64,000 nucleotides of DNA, taken from contig CM070903.1 of assembly GCA_036417435.1 (NCBI GenBank), forward strand, positions 83,135,501-83,199,500, given 5' to 3'. Under the pieces are notes generated by a model. It worked only from the letters and a program-made list of their open reading frames with translations, was not told the origin of the DNA and did no database searches. How positions within the stretch are numbered: position 1 is the stretch's first letter; each line of letters begins with the position of its first letter. The position numbers and the translations under genes were made by a program. The DNA comes from Inia geoffrensis. Its lineage: Eukaryota; Chordata; Mammalia; Artiodactyla; Iniidae. This document shows, piece by piece, positions 1 through 12,900 of the stretch.

Positions 1-799
1 TACTGAATCTCCTTTAAATTCTAATTTTACCCTACAGGCTTCTTGACCTCTTTCTCATAGTATCAGCTCTCAGGTTGGTGCCAATATGCCAAGGCACAGG
101 CATGGGTGTTTGCTCACAATCAGAAATCTGTCTGGTGATGGATCCCACGAGGGACCACAAAGGACAGAGGTCTGGGACCAGAGAAGGAAACCTCAGTTAA
201 TTAGACAAGAGGCTAAATTCAGGGAGTTTCGTCTAGACATGGTCCCCTTGAGGGCTGCTACTAAGTCATATCCACCTTTGCATGTGGAGGACACTAGCAA
301 GGAGTCTTGCTCACAGTAGGTACTCAATAAATGTTTCAGGAAGGGGCCGAAGGGGGTGGCAGTAGAGGAGGGGGAATTAATAGAGAGCCCAGGAGGTTGC
401 GTAGAGCCAGTAAGAGAAGGGCTCATGTGGAACGACCCTGGTACTCTACCGTGCTCCTAAAGGGAGGAGGGCCTCTCTCAGCCCACTGGGCTAGTCACGT
501 GGCTCATGTGCAGGCGGAATCCAGAGCCTGCAGGTAAACCTTACACACACCAACACCAAGGCACACAGGCAACCAGTAAATGATTTCTGAACTGAAGAAC
601 TGATTCAGGGCAGAGACTCTAGGATGCCAGGTAGTATCGCTACCTCCTTCCCCCCAGAGAGTAGCCCCACCCTTCTTTTGGACCAGACAGACACAAATCA
701 GCTGGAGATTTCAGAGCTGGAGGGCCCAAACTCTTTTTTTTTTTTTTTTTTTTTAAAAAAAACAACAACAACAGAATCCTTTACTCAAATGAATTATGA

Positions 800-1170
800 G
801 AAACCCAATATATAAAATAGATACAGTAAGAGAACAGTTTGGTGGCTGCCAGAGGTGGGGGTGGGCGATATGGGTGAAGGGGGTGAAAGGTACAAACTTC
901 CAATTATGATATAAATAAGTCATGGGATGTAATGTACAGCATGGTAACTATAGTTAATAATACTGTATTGGATATTTGAAATTTGCTAGGAGAGTACATC
1001 TTAAAAGTTCTTGTCGCAAGGAAAAAAAATTTGTAACTGTGTGTGGTGATGTTAACCAAACTTATTGTGGTGATCATTTTGTAATATACACATATGTTGA
1101 ATGATTATGTTGTATACCTGAAATTAATATAATGTTATATGTCAATTACATCTTAAAAAACTCAAACCCA
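800..1170 (+). mobile_element. L1 3' end fragment (old subfamily)
   Basis: Contains the typical L1 3' succession 'ggtggctgccagaggtgg', 'aatgtacagcatggt', and 'tgttgtatacctgaaatta', ending in an A-rich stretch. Confidence 0.85.
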
Positions 1171-2004
1171 GGTATAGTAGAACAGCTGAAGAGAGGAGGG
1201 AGAGCAGAAGCCCCTCCCCGTGGGGCTCCCCCTCCTTGTCCTCTCTACCCCTGCAGTGGCCTCAGAGATACCTCTATTCAGGCCCTAGGGGGTCCTGGAC
1301 CTTGTAAGGAAACCACAGATGCAGTCCTGCCTTCATCCTATGTGATGAAGAACCCAAACCCCAGCCAAAGTGGCTCCTGGTCTCATAGCTCATTACTATT
1401 AGAATCCAGACAAGAAGTCTCTCCTACTTGACAGTCTGGCTTGTTGGACAGTCAGAATACAGCTTGAAGGTGCATACAAATCACTTGGGAGCTTGTTGAA
1501 ATGACTGCACGGGTCTGGGATGGGGCCTAAGAGCCTGCATTTAGCAGCCATGCTCTCAGATGATGCTGAACTAAGGACTACATTTTGAAGAGCCTCCCAG
1601 GAAATCAGCAGGCATCAGGCAATAGGAGATGGGTTTTTCTTTTCTTTCAGGAGAAGTTCAGTTAAAGGCTTGTCTTAGCACAGAAGTTCCAGGTATAATT
1701 GGTTTATGATGAGGCGGGTAGGGTACTGTGCTGCTGTCAGCATCTTCCTGTCTCAGATTCACAGCTTTGTGGTCAGCTTGCCAACTTATGGCACATAAGG
1801 CATCTGGATCGAGGAGGTCCTGGGGCTTTTTATTGAGGAAAGAGAGCCCTCCAAGGCCCAGTTAGGGCATCTATCAATACTTACACAGTAACTGGCTATG
1901 GCGGGATCTAAAAGAAAGCTAAGGTGAAAGTGCCATTAAGTCAGGTAAAGGCTGCGTTTATTGAACCTGGCAGTGAAAAAAATCAAAGAGTAACGCTGAG
2001 ACAG

Positions 2005-2185
2005 CACTTCACAGTTGACAAAGCAATTTACAATATATAAAACACAAGTTTCCTACCATTACAATATCCGTGTTACAGATGAGGGCACTGAGGGATCAGA
2101 GAGGTTAGCTGGCTTGTGTCTCTCACAAAGCTAGTAAATGGCAAAACTCACAACTTGAAGCCAAGTTTTTGGACACCGAGAAATA
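2005..2185. repeat. MIR-like SINE remnant
   Basis: Core phrase 'gttacagatgagggcactga' with 'agctagtaaatggc' downstream. Confidence 0.7.
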
Positions 2186-3479
2186 GTTCTTCCTCCATTC
2201 CAAGCTTCTCCATATTATGAAGTATTTAGATTATCTTATTAGACTATACTCACTTGTGATGGGCTTGGTGGATCCGTCACTGAACTCCGACTCTCTTTTC
2301 AGTCCCTAACTAAACACAAACTGAAACCAAGGCTAAAGAATAGTGGATGGTTTCTCCTCTCTGATCGCCTCAGTGGGCATTGGCCTTCTGACTCCATAAT
2401 CACTGGACTGTCCAAGTAATCTGAAACATAAATCCTTCAAGGGGCAATCAACTGAAAGCATAACTCTCTGCAGCTCTAATACCTACTCCGGGTTGCCTTT
2501 CCAGACAAGTTCAGCTCACTGACTAAGCATCTACTGGTGCTGTCAAACTCTTTCAAATGCATTTCTCACAGGCAACATATAAGTAAACACAAGCTCACAC
2601 TGTGAAAAATTAAACAGTACTATTTTCTCCCCAAGTGCTCTTTGTTTTAACTGTCGGCAGACTGCAGGGAGGAGCCAGCAGGTGAAGTCTGTGCCTCGTT
2701 TGTACACCAAAAGAAGAGAGGTGCTGGGATTCCTGGAAGGTTTTGCCGGGTGCCAACTGAAAATTTCTCAGAGCTTGACCAGAAGATGGTCAGTAAAAGC
2801 AAAACTGGAATGAATCCATGCAGTTATCCCTCAGTAGTTTAGATTTATGTTAGTCATGCTGTGCTAGAATGGTCACTGTTCTGAAAGCCTTAAAATACAC
2901 GCTTGGTTTGCATTTTCTCACTGTCTTTATTCTTCCTGCATTTAGCTCAAGTCTCACTGCTGGGTCTACAACCCAGGTTAAGGGATATTTCCTTCTTTTG
3001 CTTTAATTTAGGATAGGGTCAACTCTCCATTCCTTGGGAGGAATGAGGCTCTAGCAGGGTCTGGTAATAAAAACTGACTGGAAGAGCATTTCTAAAATTA
3101 AACTAATATAAGGAAAGTGTGTTACAATTAGGGGAAAGGGCATCTTTTAAAACAATTAAAAAACCCATTTTTTTTTTTGAGCAACCATGATTTCCTAGGT
3201 GATTTCACACGTTGTCTTACTTAAACCTCACGAAAGTTCCACACAGGAGTGGGATGAGGGGAACTATATGGTTAGACACAGGTAATTATCAAAGTGCCTG
3301 CTTTTATTTTTGGTGGTGGATTTACAGGCACTTATTACATTATTAAAAAGAACTAACTAAATGAATAAATAAAAGTGGGACATGCATGGACCAACGTTGC
3401 ATAAATCAAGAATTATGGTGAACTCAATTCTGTGCACTAGGGGTGAAAAAAAGAAAAAGAAATCTCACGTGCTGTAGTT

Positions 3480-3605
3480 ACACCGTTTTACCCATGGGGT
3501 TGAGAGTGGTCAAGTGACATGATCCAAATCACACCGCTTCTAATAGGCAGAGCCAGGATTTGAATCCAGGTCTGTTTGGCCCCCAGTTCATTTCTCTTTT
3601 CACTA
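3480..3605. repeat. MIR-like SINE remnant
   Basis: 'gccaggatttgaatccaggt' and preceding 'caagtgacatgatccaaatc'. Confidence 0.65.
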
Positions 3606-3819
3606 TTCCATGCTAAGGTAATAAACATCAATGCCTCAGACAGTAAAAACTAGATTCCTGGAGTCCATGACACACTCTCTCCCACTTGCCTAGGCCATAT
3701 CTAGAGGCAAGTGAGCTGACGACGTGGTACCATGTGGCCACACACACCATCATCTGATCATGTATTTTAGGGGCATATTTCCCCATTCATCTGAATATCA
3801 GGTCAGTACAGGTGCTCAC

Positions 3820-3957
3820 CGCTTGGCCTGCATCCCAGGTCTGTGAGGCACACCTTTCCTCTTCATGAGTTTCTCCATGGCATTAGGGTGGATTATTGGA
3901 CGGACAGGATGTCGTTTGTAGGTCCCAGGATACTTCTTCTCCACTGCTTGCTCACGC
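3820..3957 (-). CDS. MAP3K13: MAP3K13 coding exon 9: basic post-zipper segment (residues 502-547, part of 548)
   Basis: 138 nt. Acceptor ATTCTTCAG|GCGTG; donor AAGCG|GTGAGC. It encodes [17 protein letters not shown] and a lysine/arginine-rich run ending GMQAK. The following exon, expected to carry the Ser/Pro-rich C-terminal region, is not found between 1 and 3819. Confidence 0.95.
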
Positions 3958-6900
3958 CTGAAGAATGAAAGAAAAAGCCATGTCTCATTCACCGCAGACA
4001 GAAAAGTTGGGCAGAATGTTTTCACAGGTTAACTCCACCCAGAGATTCTGGCCACACTTAACAGATACAGGCTATCTGAAGAATAGCAAGGCGCCTCTTC
4101 AGGTTAAAAAGGAAAAAAAAAAAAAATTCAAACTAACCTGACTTCATTTTTTTCTTCACGTCGCAGATGGACTTGGAGGCCAACCCTCCTGCCCCCAACG
4201 TGCCTCATGAGACACACAGCAGTGGCTGAAGTCCTGCTTATTTTCAGCAGCTGCTGTTTTAGTCAGGACCGCAGGGTTTCTCACCATTCTCAGGAATACC
4301 CTGAACCACTTGCAGCAGCTGCCTTACTTCCCCAGGGGGCAGTAAGCTCCCATGCATCCACACCAAGCTCTTCTTGAAATGAGGACCCCTTTCCTGAGCC
4401 ATTCGGCAGGTTGAAGTTGCAAAGGCTTGTCAAGTGCATAGTCCCCTAGAACCAGCTCTGTGGCAGCTCCACTCAGCTGTAAGCCTCACCAGGGCGGGGA
4501 CCTGTGCCCGGTACATGCCCTAAGGAATGCTGGGTGGACGAATAAAATAGCTGCCAGTTCTGAGTGGCAGCAACCTGGAAGAGTAGTACATTTCAGCCAG
4601 TGGATAGACCCAAATCAGTCAGGACACAGTGGTCTGGATACATACTTGATTAGCTCCTTCTCCCGCATTTCTAGCTGCAGCATGATGGCACTCAATTCCA
4701 TGTACAAATTATTAGCCCGCTCAAGTTTTCTCTCATAGTGCTCACGAATATCCAAAGCATGCCTATCAAAGAAAACACGGAAGCAGTGAAGCTGATGAAT
4801 GTGAGGGAGAACTAAGGTCAGCTCTAATGAAACAAGAACAGGATGGTTTATCTCAAAAGGATTTGCCCAAGGGCCCTCTAAATTTAAGACTCCCTTGTCC
4901 GATGCCAAGACTCAGACAAGAGTGAGTGGGAGATGGGAAATCCAAGTTTTCCACTTAGTTGCTTGTTAAGGGTCATATCCAGCCATATAGGATAGCCAGG
5001 AGGGCTACAGATAAAACTGAATGCAATTTATGTATAATGTACAGCCTTTGTCAATGCAGTATTGGCAATATCTTATTAACAATACAGCATAATATATGTT
5101 AAGGGAAATATGCAGTTAAAGCATGGTCACTTCTCACTCATTTATACTTATCCACACTACAGATCCTGTCTAATCTAGTGGTTATCTGAGAACATGTGTT
5201 CTATCCCTTGACAGATTATAAGCCAGGGACTATATCTTATAAACTTCTGACCTTTCATGTTACCTAGGACAGCGGCTGAATAAACAAATAGCATTGCTCC
5301 AGGAATCTTTGTTGCAGAGATATAATAAAGGAGGATAACAGAGATGGGGGGGGGAGACGATAACAAAGTGATATAAGGGAGGACCAACTTTTAAAGAGAA
5401 TAACAATAACCAGCAGAAGTGCAAGGTGTGTAGAAAATGAAATGATTCACAACAAGGGTTCCTGCTAATATCTGAAGACCTGGGAATGAGCAGAGGTGAA
5501 GTAGGAGACATCAGCTGACCTGAGCTCTTCTCTGCGCCTTCGAATCAGTTCTTCATCTAATCGGTGGATACAAGTTCCTTCACTTTTGATCTTCTCAAAG
5601 TGTTTTTTTACTTCTTCTCTCCATTCAGCCTAGGCAAGGACAAATTAGATTCTGTTAATAGTCCAGGAGTTTTAATCCCTGATATAACCATAGGATCGTG
5701 TACAAGATTTTCCCCCTGTATGCTTCTACTAAAGAGCCTTATAGAATAGATGTTCAATAAATGTTATTTGATAGCAAAATATCTCATGCTAGTGTATCTG
5801 CACACCCCACCCCATTTTCTGTATTTAGTCCAGTACTCAGTGCTGTCTTTTTAAATTTTCTTTCAGTACTAACCAAAAGAAACATCACAGCTGGCATGCT
5901 AGCCATCATCTCTGGAACAAAAGAGCTCAATTTTAAGTCAGGATGGTGGCTGAGAGAGCCTGGCTAGAAAGAACAGCTCTGATAACCATATGGTACAAGC
6001 ATGTGTCAGTGACAATATGATCATCTTTACATTTGGACCAGAATTCCTCCTAGGCTTTGTTTATGAAAATATCTTGAGAAAATATTTGGAATAGAAGATC
6101 CAAGGGGCATGAACAGCAGGAGATGGGGATGAAAATATGGGGAATTATATGGGAAATTGGAGGTGGGTGAAAGAAAAGAAAAGAGAGAAGGGGAAGGAGG
6201 AGAAAGGGCACGGCCAAACATTTTAGTAGTCTGACAAAAATTTTAGGAGAGGGATGGATATCTAATGTGTGATTTAAGTTGTTCAAAATGTAAGCCTCTT
6301 CCAATTTCCTAAACCTTTAGTAAAGCCTCTAACATTCACCTTGACTTTGGATGAGTGTTTTTATTTGTTTTGTTTTGTTTTTTTAAATCAAGGAAAGGTG
6401 CTGAACTTCATGCTTAGGTCAAAGACAGGAAAAAGATAAAGGAACAACCAAAAGATGGCAGGAATGTGGGCCCTAGCAAACGGAGTCAAAGTGTCCATGA
6501 AATTATAAATCTCCCAGGAATTCACAGAAGTATTAAAAAGGACATTGGACTTTCCATAGGGCATTGAATTTCAGACCAATTTATCTAAATTTTAGGAGGT
6601 AGGAACATCTCTGCAGGAATATAGTCTACAGACCATTTCTAGAAAAGCAGCTAAAGGAGACGCCTCCTCAAATTATGTACACACTACTATCCCAAGAAGC
6701 TAATGAGATTATCTAAAATAATTTCTAGTGAAGGCTAGATATGTAACCAAATGTTTCTAATTGTATCATCTTCTTCTAGAGCTATTCTATTACTTTCAGA
6801 TTCATGTTAAAAATGATCTCTCTAGATCATGGAAGAAGTTATGCTTAAGTAGTTGTGAAGTTACAGAAGTTTCTCCCCAAATTTGCTGTTTCTCATTTTT

Positions 6901-9900
6901 TAAAAAAGTCTTGATTGAATTTGCTACAATATTGCTTCTGTTTTACATTTTGGTTTTTTGGCTGCGAGGCATGTGGGATCTTACTCCCCAGCCAGGGATC
7001 AAACACACACCCCCTGCACTGGAAGGCAAAGTCTCAACCACTGGACCGCCAGGGAAGTCCTTCATTTATTTTTATAGAGGAGATTATATTGCAATTATTT
7101 AGAAAAGTGGTCATCTTACTTATCTGTTTATAATACGTTAGATCTTCACATATATATATGTTGACTGACCATTGGGGAGAGATTTCTGTTAGTTGACTTT
7201 CGGTCATCAAACCTGACAGACAATGTCATCAAAGAGCTGAGTTCTAGAATGCACTGTCCATTGTTTGGTAACAGTCTTTGACTGTATCTAAGCAGTAAAT
7301 GCAGGTTTGGCTGAGCCCCAGGTAATGCTGTCCTCTCAGCCATCAGATCAAAGTCATGAAATAGGAAGAGCATTTGAGCTTTAAGAGGCCAAAGATGAAA
7401 ATCAAGAGTTGTTGGACCTAAGAAGGATAAGGGAGAGGGCCAAATGTGGGCCTTAAAGCATCCTCTTTTGTGAAAAACATGTCAGTAGATTCTACTCCAA
7501 CACTTAAAGAAGGGACCAGGAAAAGGAATACCTCCCTCTGGCAGTGAGGAATCAGATATCACAGACTGGATTTTTTAAATTCTAGAGGAAATAAACCTCC
7601 TGACATCTAGCTTACGGGAACGTGACACTTAAAGAAAACCTTCTCAAGACTGAAACTTATTAAGAAAGTAGATTTCCCAAAAGAAGTTCCCTCTGTGGGA
7701 AAACACCAGGTACTGATTAATAATGTGTTTTCCCTAAAGGTACTGTGTTACAGGTAGATGTTAATTTTGGAGTTCCATCACTATACTTAGAATCTTTATG
7801 TAATAGGAGTTCCAATTTGCACTTAATCTGCAATTTAGACATTTCTGGGCATAACTAAGAAGTGGAGGTGGGCAGGCTGAAGCCAATTTGCACAGAGATT
7901 AAGGAGTCTCTGAAAGAAAACATGAGGGAAGAAGGAATCCTGTGTGATCTTGACCTATAACAAAGCGATCAACATAGGAGTGGAGAGGCATTTCCCATTT
8001 GTTCCACTAATACCTGTAAAATTTTGGGCCATAATCAGCACTATTCTGTGACCTTTAACAAAATGTAACTCAACAGGGAAAGGAACAATTCATTGCATAA
8101 ACAGAACAATGTACAACTTTGGAATATGGAGAAGTCCAGAGCTTCAGTAACTGCAAAAAATTGCAGCTCCTGGTGGGTGATGGCACTGCCTTAAGGATAC
8201 GGCAGCATCCTCTGGATGCCAGCTGGGGACTACAGCCTTTCAGCAGAAAACAGTACTAACCAATAAAGTAATACCCAGCAGATGCTTGGTGGAAGAGTGC
8301 TGTTCCAGCCAGAGTCACTGGAAAGTAGGGCAGACATTAATATGAGGCTGTTTGAGATCCCCCCCGACTCGTTACTGGGGATTCCCCCAAACTGCATGTA
8401 GGGTGGAGGGAGGGAGTACGGAGTGCTTCACAAGGTACTTAAGTCCTGTGTAAGCAGGTAAGGGAAAAATACAGTGACAGCTGGGTTATTGTCATGAGTG
8501 GAATCCTCTTTATAACCCACAGAAGGCCTAGGAAAGGCTGTAACATCTAGAAGGTTTTTGTCTTCTCCAGTCTTTCAGTTATTCAATCAGTAGACTGAAG
8601 CTCTTGTACCCAAACCTTACTTCTCTTCTCTCTCATAATATGTGTCAAAATGAAGCTGAATTAATATATCAATGGATAAATAAAATAGGGTATATCCATA
8701 CAGTAGAATATTATTCAGTCATAAAAAGGAATGAAGTTGTGACATATGCTACAAAATAGATAAACCTTGAAAACATGCTAAATGAAACCAACCTGACACA
8801 AAAAGACACCTACTGTATGATTCTACTTCCATGAAATATCTAGAATAGGCAAATTCACAGAGATAGAAAGTAGAACAGAGATTACCAGGGGCTGTGGGGA
8901 AGACAGAATGGGAAGTTATTGCTTAATGAGGTGGCGAGAAAATTTGAAAATAGATAATGGTGACAGTTTTATAACATTGTGAATGTAATTTATGCCACTG
9001 AACTGTATATTTAAAAATGGTTAAAATGGCAAATTTTATATATATTTTACCACAGTTTTTATAAAGTAAAAGAAGAAGTTGAGCCAGCTCCAGCCTAGCT
9101 TGAGGAATAGAGAAGCAGCAAGTTGAGGGGCTAAGCAGTGGGAAAGATTCTGAGTCAGAAAGGTCTTAGAGGTTGTCAAGTCCAAATCTTGATTGGCATG
9201 AGTCCTCTTTACTGTCTCCCCATGTAAGTGCCCAGCTTGTGCCTAAGCTCCTACTTGCTCATGATGAAATTACTCTTTTTTTAAATTTATTTATTTAATT
9301 TATTTTTATTTTTGGCTGTGTTGGGTATTCGTTTCTGTGCGAGGGCTTCCTCTAGCTGCGGCGAGTGGGGGCCATTCTTCATCGCAGTGCGCGGGCCTCT
9401 CGCTATCGTGGCCTCTCTTGTTGTGGAGCACAGGCTCCAGACACGCAGGCTCAGTAGTTGTGGCTCACGAGCCTAGTTGCTCCGCGGCATGTGGGATCTT
9501 CCCAGACCAGGGCTCAAACACGTGTTCCCTGCGTTGGCAGGCAGATTCTCAACCGCTGCGCCACCAGGGAAGCCCCCAATGAAATTACTCTTAAGGTAGA
9601 GGAGTCTGTCCCTATAATGAGCTATCTGTCTCTGCAACTCCCAGCCCCTGAATTTCTGGGTGGTCATGGTGGCACTCAAGAGGAAACCAGAATGGTGAAA
9701 AGACAGAGGGTTGTGGAAGAGCTCAGAAGCAGGGCACGTGATGTACCTAGCAGCTGGGATCTGGGACCAGGCTAAAATGTTTTCTAAAGACTCATACCAA
9801 ACGTAATTGAATACCAGGAGCAATAATTGCCTACTTGGAGAAATGGGTTATTGTCTAGGAATGAAGCAATAGCTTTGGCAGAATCTAATATTGTAATGAA

Positions 9901-12900
9901 ATTGGTTGCTTTGTTCATCTGCTCTATATATGCTGCTTCCTTATACATGTGCTGTTGATGAGAAACAGATAAAGCATTTTCTCTCAGGAAGGAGTCAGCT
10001 GGGCTCTTGTCAGCACTCTTGACTGACAGTTCTGGGGGAAGGTGGCAACCAGCAGCTAATAACCATTGATGGATGACTGATGAGGAAAGGGTTTTGTCAG
10101 CAGGCAGGAGGCGAGGCCGCAGGTATAAAAGTGCTATCGAAAAGCAAAACTATGTGCTAAAAAACTAGTTCTTGCCCATTGCGGGAGGATAAAGTCAAAA
10201 CACAATTAATTCCTATTTAATTGTGGAATTAAATAGGAATTTAATTTAAATACGAATTTAATTGTGGATGGAGCTCCCTAGCTGCCATCTTATCCATCTC
10301 AGGAGTTCATCAGAAAAAGTACCCAGAATCTCTACAGTGGCATATACTCAGCAATAAAAGGAATGAACTATTGATATGTACCACAACATAGACAAATCTC
10401 AAATGCATTATGCTAAGTGAACGAAGACAGGCACAAAAGCCTATATATCATATTATTCCACTTATATGACATTCTGGAAAATACAAAACCATAGGAATAG
10501 AAGACAGATAGATATCTTTTTAGCAAGGACTGGGGCTGGGAGGAAGGGACTGGATACAAAAGGACGTGGAGAAAATTGGAATGATGAAAATGTTCTGTAT
10601 CTTGTTTGTGGTGTATATATTTGCCAAAACATATCAAATTGTACAATTAAAGAGGGTGTATTTTATGTTTGTAGATTATACAGAATAACATGACTTAAAA
10701 AAACCCTCAATCTTAAATTCCTAATTAGAGTTTGAGATGTCCTAGGTAATTTTATTTCTAGCTTCCTATGTAACTTTTTCCTTTCTATAGTAGCAGCAAA
10801 TACCAAGGACTTTAGTTATTAGATTTTTATAACATGTCTGAGATATATGGCAGACATTGTTACATTTACTTTATATGCGGGAAAATAGAGGCCCAGTGGC
10901 ATCCAATTACTCATCCACATTAATGGTGTAATGGTGACCAGAATCCAGGTCCCCAGACTCAAAGACCAGTACTTCTCACATATATTAAATACCCATTCCT
11001 CAAATAGCAACCCATCTTCTTTATAATTAGCAACCAGTAAATAACCATTTTCCCATTTCTAATAATAAAAACAAGGATAAATGGGTCTTAAAAAAAGAAA
11101 GAAAAAGTATCCAGAATGTAACACCTCCAAGGAGGCTTAATTTTTATAGCTTTGTGGGAGGTGAATAATAATATCTTAACAATCAAACAGTTCTTTACAG
11201 TTTATAATGCACTTGCACGTTTATTATCTTATTTGATCCTCACCAAAACTCCACAAGGAAGGGAAGATATGCTTATCCTCATTGTTTAGATGAATCAGCT
11301 GAGGTTTAGGGAAATTTAGTGACTTATCCAAGGTCACAGGACAGGGGTTTAGGCTCAAAATCTGTTACTTTTCCCAGTACCTCCCTCGTTAGTCCATAAA
11401 TATTGGGTTGGCCAAAAATTTCGTTCGGGTTTTTCTGTAAGATGGGTTTTCATTCGGGAAAAACCCAAACGAACTTTTTGGCCACCCCAATACTTTATTA
11501 TCATTAGCCAGAGATAGTCTGAATTTCAGACCCAGAAACAAATCAGCTTGTAAATGCCCAAGAGATTTTAGGAACTAGCAAGGGTATTTTGAACTATTTA
11601 AGGAGAGGTAAAATTTTATGCTGGGAGAAAAATGTGGTAGAATTTATGAATATTAAAAGATGTCCAATGCACTGTTTTTCCCTTCCATTCCTTCTCCTCC
11701 CCTTCCTCTCCTTTTCATACTCTTGCTCTCAGAGAACCTTCTCTGAGTTTAATCTTAATGCTGCATAGATTAATAAAAGTGAATTTACACAAGTAAGGAT
11801 ACCAACTGTGGGGACTCAGTTGTACTACACACTGTTTTATATATATGGTGGGTATTCAGAAAGTGTGGCACTGGCTTCAGAAGTGAAATTCTGGGAGCAC
11901 ACAAGTAGAATCTGTTTAGAATTCGATGTCTTCCAAGTATGTACAGTTATACTCTCAATGGCTTGTGGCTTAGTATTCTCACCAAAAATTGCTTTTCAAA
12001 ATTGTGGTACATATAGTTTTCTTGTAAAGGAAGCAACGCTGTGATTGTAACCATATCTTAAAGTCTGAAAAATTTCCTAGAGAGTACTCACTATTTTTCT
12101 CTTTCATTTCACAAGAGGACTTAAGTCTTCTTCTTAACAAAAGAAAATATATGAAAGATTTCTAATCCAGTAACCAGTACTTACATGTATTTGTATAGAT
12201 AGGCGATAGTTTTAATAGTTCTAAGGGAATTTACCTGAATGCATATCAAAGAACAGAGGAAATGTCATGAAGTTATCCTCTTATTTTCTCTAAAATCAAA
12301 CACTTTACTTACATAAGAATCCCCCAGAAACACTAAAAAACTATAGGGGCAAGCCAGACTATTCAAAGAGTGTGGGGAGAGCTAAGTTTGTGGGTCATAG
12401 CATGTTAGAACTTCAGGCAATAGAGGAAAGGTCTCTGATTTATTATTCCTTAGAAACTGCAAAGACCTTGTTCTTTAATTAAGATATTCCCCAATATCTG
12501 ATGGGCGGAATATCTCTCTGTTTATCAGACACCAGAGAAGCAAGTACTCCAAGCCTCTGGTTGGGCCAGGTAATAAAGCATATTGGAGGACTTGTTTAAC
12601 TCCCAGGGATGATGCCCCTCCCAGTCCAGTTTGCTTTCAATGCATACTTTCCTGGTAGGTAAACTCATCACCCATTGGAGTTGGGGGCTATTAGGAGTAG
12701 ACTGAGACACTAATTGGTAATAATATTTCTTCTCTGAGAAGAAATTCTCTGAAAATGAATCTTTGAAATCATACTGGAAGTCAATGCAGAGATGGAATTC
12801 ATCTTGCAAAAATTCATTTTGGAAAGTGAGAAGAAATTTCTTCTGTATGAGAAGAAATTAGGTAATACTATATTTAAAATTCTATAAGCATAAAGCTGTA

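Larger units (their letters stand above)
1..3819 (-). other. MAP3K13 intron downstream of coding exon 9 (incomplete)
   Basis: No exon could be recognised here on either strand. It holds a poly-T run at 733-754, an L1 3' fragment and MIR fragments, otherwise unique intronic sequence. Position 3819 is the donor G of exon 9. Confidence 0.8.

Noticed and set aside
9278..9578. tRNA-like promoter and B-box in SINEs as a real tRNA gene
   Set aside because: Only the SINE head resembles a tRNA. No cloverleaf with an intact anticodon arm could be made out in any copy.
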